Assembly: GCA_035498555.1 (NCBI GenBank) | Contig: DATKAB010000186.1 | Location: 1-35,359, forward strand | Direction of reading: 5' to 3' | Origin: Candidatus Sulfotelmatobacter sp. | GTDB taxonomy: Bacteria > Eisenbacteria > RBG-16-71-46 | DNA length: 35,359 nt | Shown here: positions 34,456-35,359 of the stretch, in pieces | Position numbering within the stretch: position 1 is the first letter of the stretch | How the letters are laid out: each line of letters begins with the position of its first letter | The notes under the pieces: generated by a model | The model's database searches: none | Seen by the model: the letters and a program-made list of their open reading frames with translations, nothing else | What the model was told of the DNA's origin: nothing | Position numbers and translations under genes: made by a program

Positions 34456-35359
34456 ATGACGCGCGAGATCGAGCCGGGCTGGCCGCGCGTCGCGCTGCTC
34501 TCACTCAGCGACAAGAGCGGCGCCGCCGAACTGGCGCGCGAGCTGGCGGCGCACGGCACGCGGCTGTTGGCGAGCGGCGGCACCGCGACCCACCTGCGCG
34601 CGGCCGGTGTCGAGGTCACCCCGGTGGAAAGCGTCACCGGCGCGGCCGAGTTGCTCGGGGGCCGGGTGAAGACGCTGCATCCGCGGATCCACGCCGGAAT
34701 CCTCGCGCGGCGAAACGATCCCACGCACGCGGCGCAGCTCGAGCGCGAGGGGATCGCGCCCATCGACCTGGTGGTGGTCTCGCTCTATCCGTTCGAGGAG
34801 CGCGCCTCGAAGCTCGACGAGCCGCAGGCGGTCGAGGAGATCGACGTCGGTGGCGTGGCGCTGCTGCGCGGCGCCGCCAAGAACTACGAGCACGTGGTGG
34901 CGTTGCACGATCCGTCTCAGTACGGCCAGGCGCTCGCCGCCTATCGGGCGGGCGGGCCGTCGCTCGAGCAACGGCGGCGCTGGGCGCTCGCGGTGTTCGC
35001 GCGCACCGCGAGCTACGACGCGGCGATCGCCGGGGAGCTCGAACGGCGCTCCGGGAAAGCCGGCGCCGACGAGCCGCCCGCGATTCACGTGCTGGCGCTC
35101 GAGCGGGTGCGCCCGCTCCGCTACGGCGAGAATCCGCACCAGGCCGGCGCGCTCTACGCGCGTCTCGGCGAGAAGGCGCGACTCGACGCCTGGAAGGAGG
35201 GCAAGGAGCTCTCCTACAACAATCTGCTCGACCTCGAGGCGGCGGTGCGGATCGCGGCGAGCTTCGACTCGACGGCCTGCGTGATCGTCAAGCACCACGA
35301 ACCGTGCGGCGCGGCGGTCGCGCCCACCGTGCTCGAGGCGTGGCGCGCGGCGCGCCGGT
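34456..35359 (+). CDS. purH: Bifunctional AICAR formyltransferase/IMP cyclohydrolase (N-terminal part)
   Basis: The first 301 codons of PurH, cut by the window end. ATG 34456 has GGAGGG 7 nt upstream; ATG 34390, overlapping the purC stop, is in frame but adds a low-complexity extension. The IMP cyclohydrolase (MGS-like) domain is clear: RVALLSLSDKSG, LLASGGTATHLRAAGVEVTP, GGRVKTLHPRIHAGILARRN, VSLYPFEERA and IDVGGVALLRGAAKNYEHV. The transformylase domain opens with LRYGENPHQAGALY and KELSYNNLLDLEAA. The active-site segment is VIVKHHEPCGAAVA: the Lys-His pair is kept, but the usual Asn before PCG is Glu. The enzyme performs the last two steps to IMP. Confidence 0.96.
   Translation, partial: MTREIEPGWPRVALLSLSDKSGAAELARELAAHGTRLLASGGTATHLRAAGVEVTPVESVTGAAELLGGRVKTLHPRIHAGILARRNDPTHAAQLEREGIAPIDLVVVSLYPFEERASKLDEPQAVEEIDVGGVALLRGAAKNYEHVVALHDPSQYGQALAAYRAGGPSLEQRRRWALAVFARTASYDAAIAGELERRSGKAGADEPPAIHVLALERVRPLRYGENPHQAGALYARLGEKARLDAWKEGKELSYNNLLDLEAAVRIAASFDSTACVIVKHHEPCGAAVAPTVLEAWRAARR

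Overview
This 35.4 kb window is high-GC, densely coded chromosomal DNA from a Gram-negative bacterium. A PorV/PorQ-like outer-membrane protein, a MltD-type lytic transglycosylase, a BNR-repeat exported protein, a Ser/Thr kinase with TolB-like and TPR regions, PEGA and PP2C-type signalling proteins and many GTG/TTG starts suggest an uncultured lineage near the FCB/Gemmatimonadota/Candidatus Eisenbacteria area. That placement is an inference; no rRNA or tRNA is present. No phage, IS element or CRISPR array was seen.

Layout. 1-1220 (minus): start of a BNR/sortilin-like exported protein and a Spy/CpxP-like periplasmic protein. 1413-4222 (plus): kinase-TolB-TPR protein and a small exported protein. 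4243-10499 (minus): a redoxin-fold protein lacking the redox cysteines behind cstA, a DUF4184-type membrane protein, and an HD-GYP protein translationally coupled to a GspE/PilB ATPase with C-terminal zinc ribbons. 10711-12531 (plus): GAF-GAF-PP2C phosphatase. 12461-13027 (minus): a peroxiredoxin whose peroxidatic position is an in-frame TGA. 13164-17724 (plus): site-2 protease, trpS, scpA, scpB, rluB, mostly overlapping. 17725-18502: structured leader and a small anchored protein. 18559-19674: PorV-like protein. 19895-24088: two tandem glgC paralogues and an FHA-GAF-PP2C phosphatase. 24110-25975 (minus): LysM lytic transglycosylase. 26251-31800 (plus): large PEGA protein and ComEC. 31961-35359 (plus): purN, HAD hydrolase, purC, purH (cut by the window end).

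The most interesting signal is the peroxiredoxin at 12461-13027. One reading frame is interrupted only by TGA exactly where the family has its catalytic Cys. A GC-rich hairpin with an AGUUU loop lies 17-21 nt after the TGA, where a bacterial SECIS is expected. This is a candidate selenoprotein. It is transcribed divergently from a site-2 protease operon, with a perfect 10-bp inverted repeat between the two predicted promoters.

A second pattern is a recurring promoter form, TTGxxx-N17/18-TAxxxT. In at least four cases its -10 box ends only 5-9 nt before the start codon and no Shine-Dalgarno is visible, which points to leaderless mRNAs. Other points of interest are a predicted catalytic/regulatory GlgC pair, a c-di-GMP enzyme cotranslated with an MshEN-type ATPase, and a leader hairpin that would hide a ribosome binding site.
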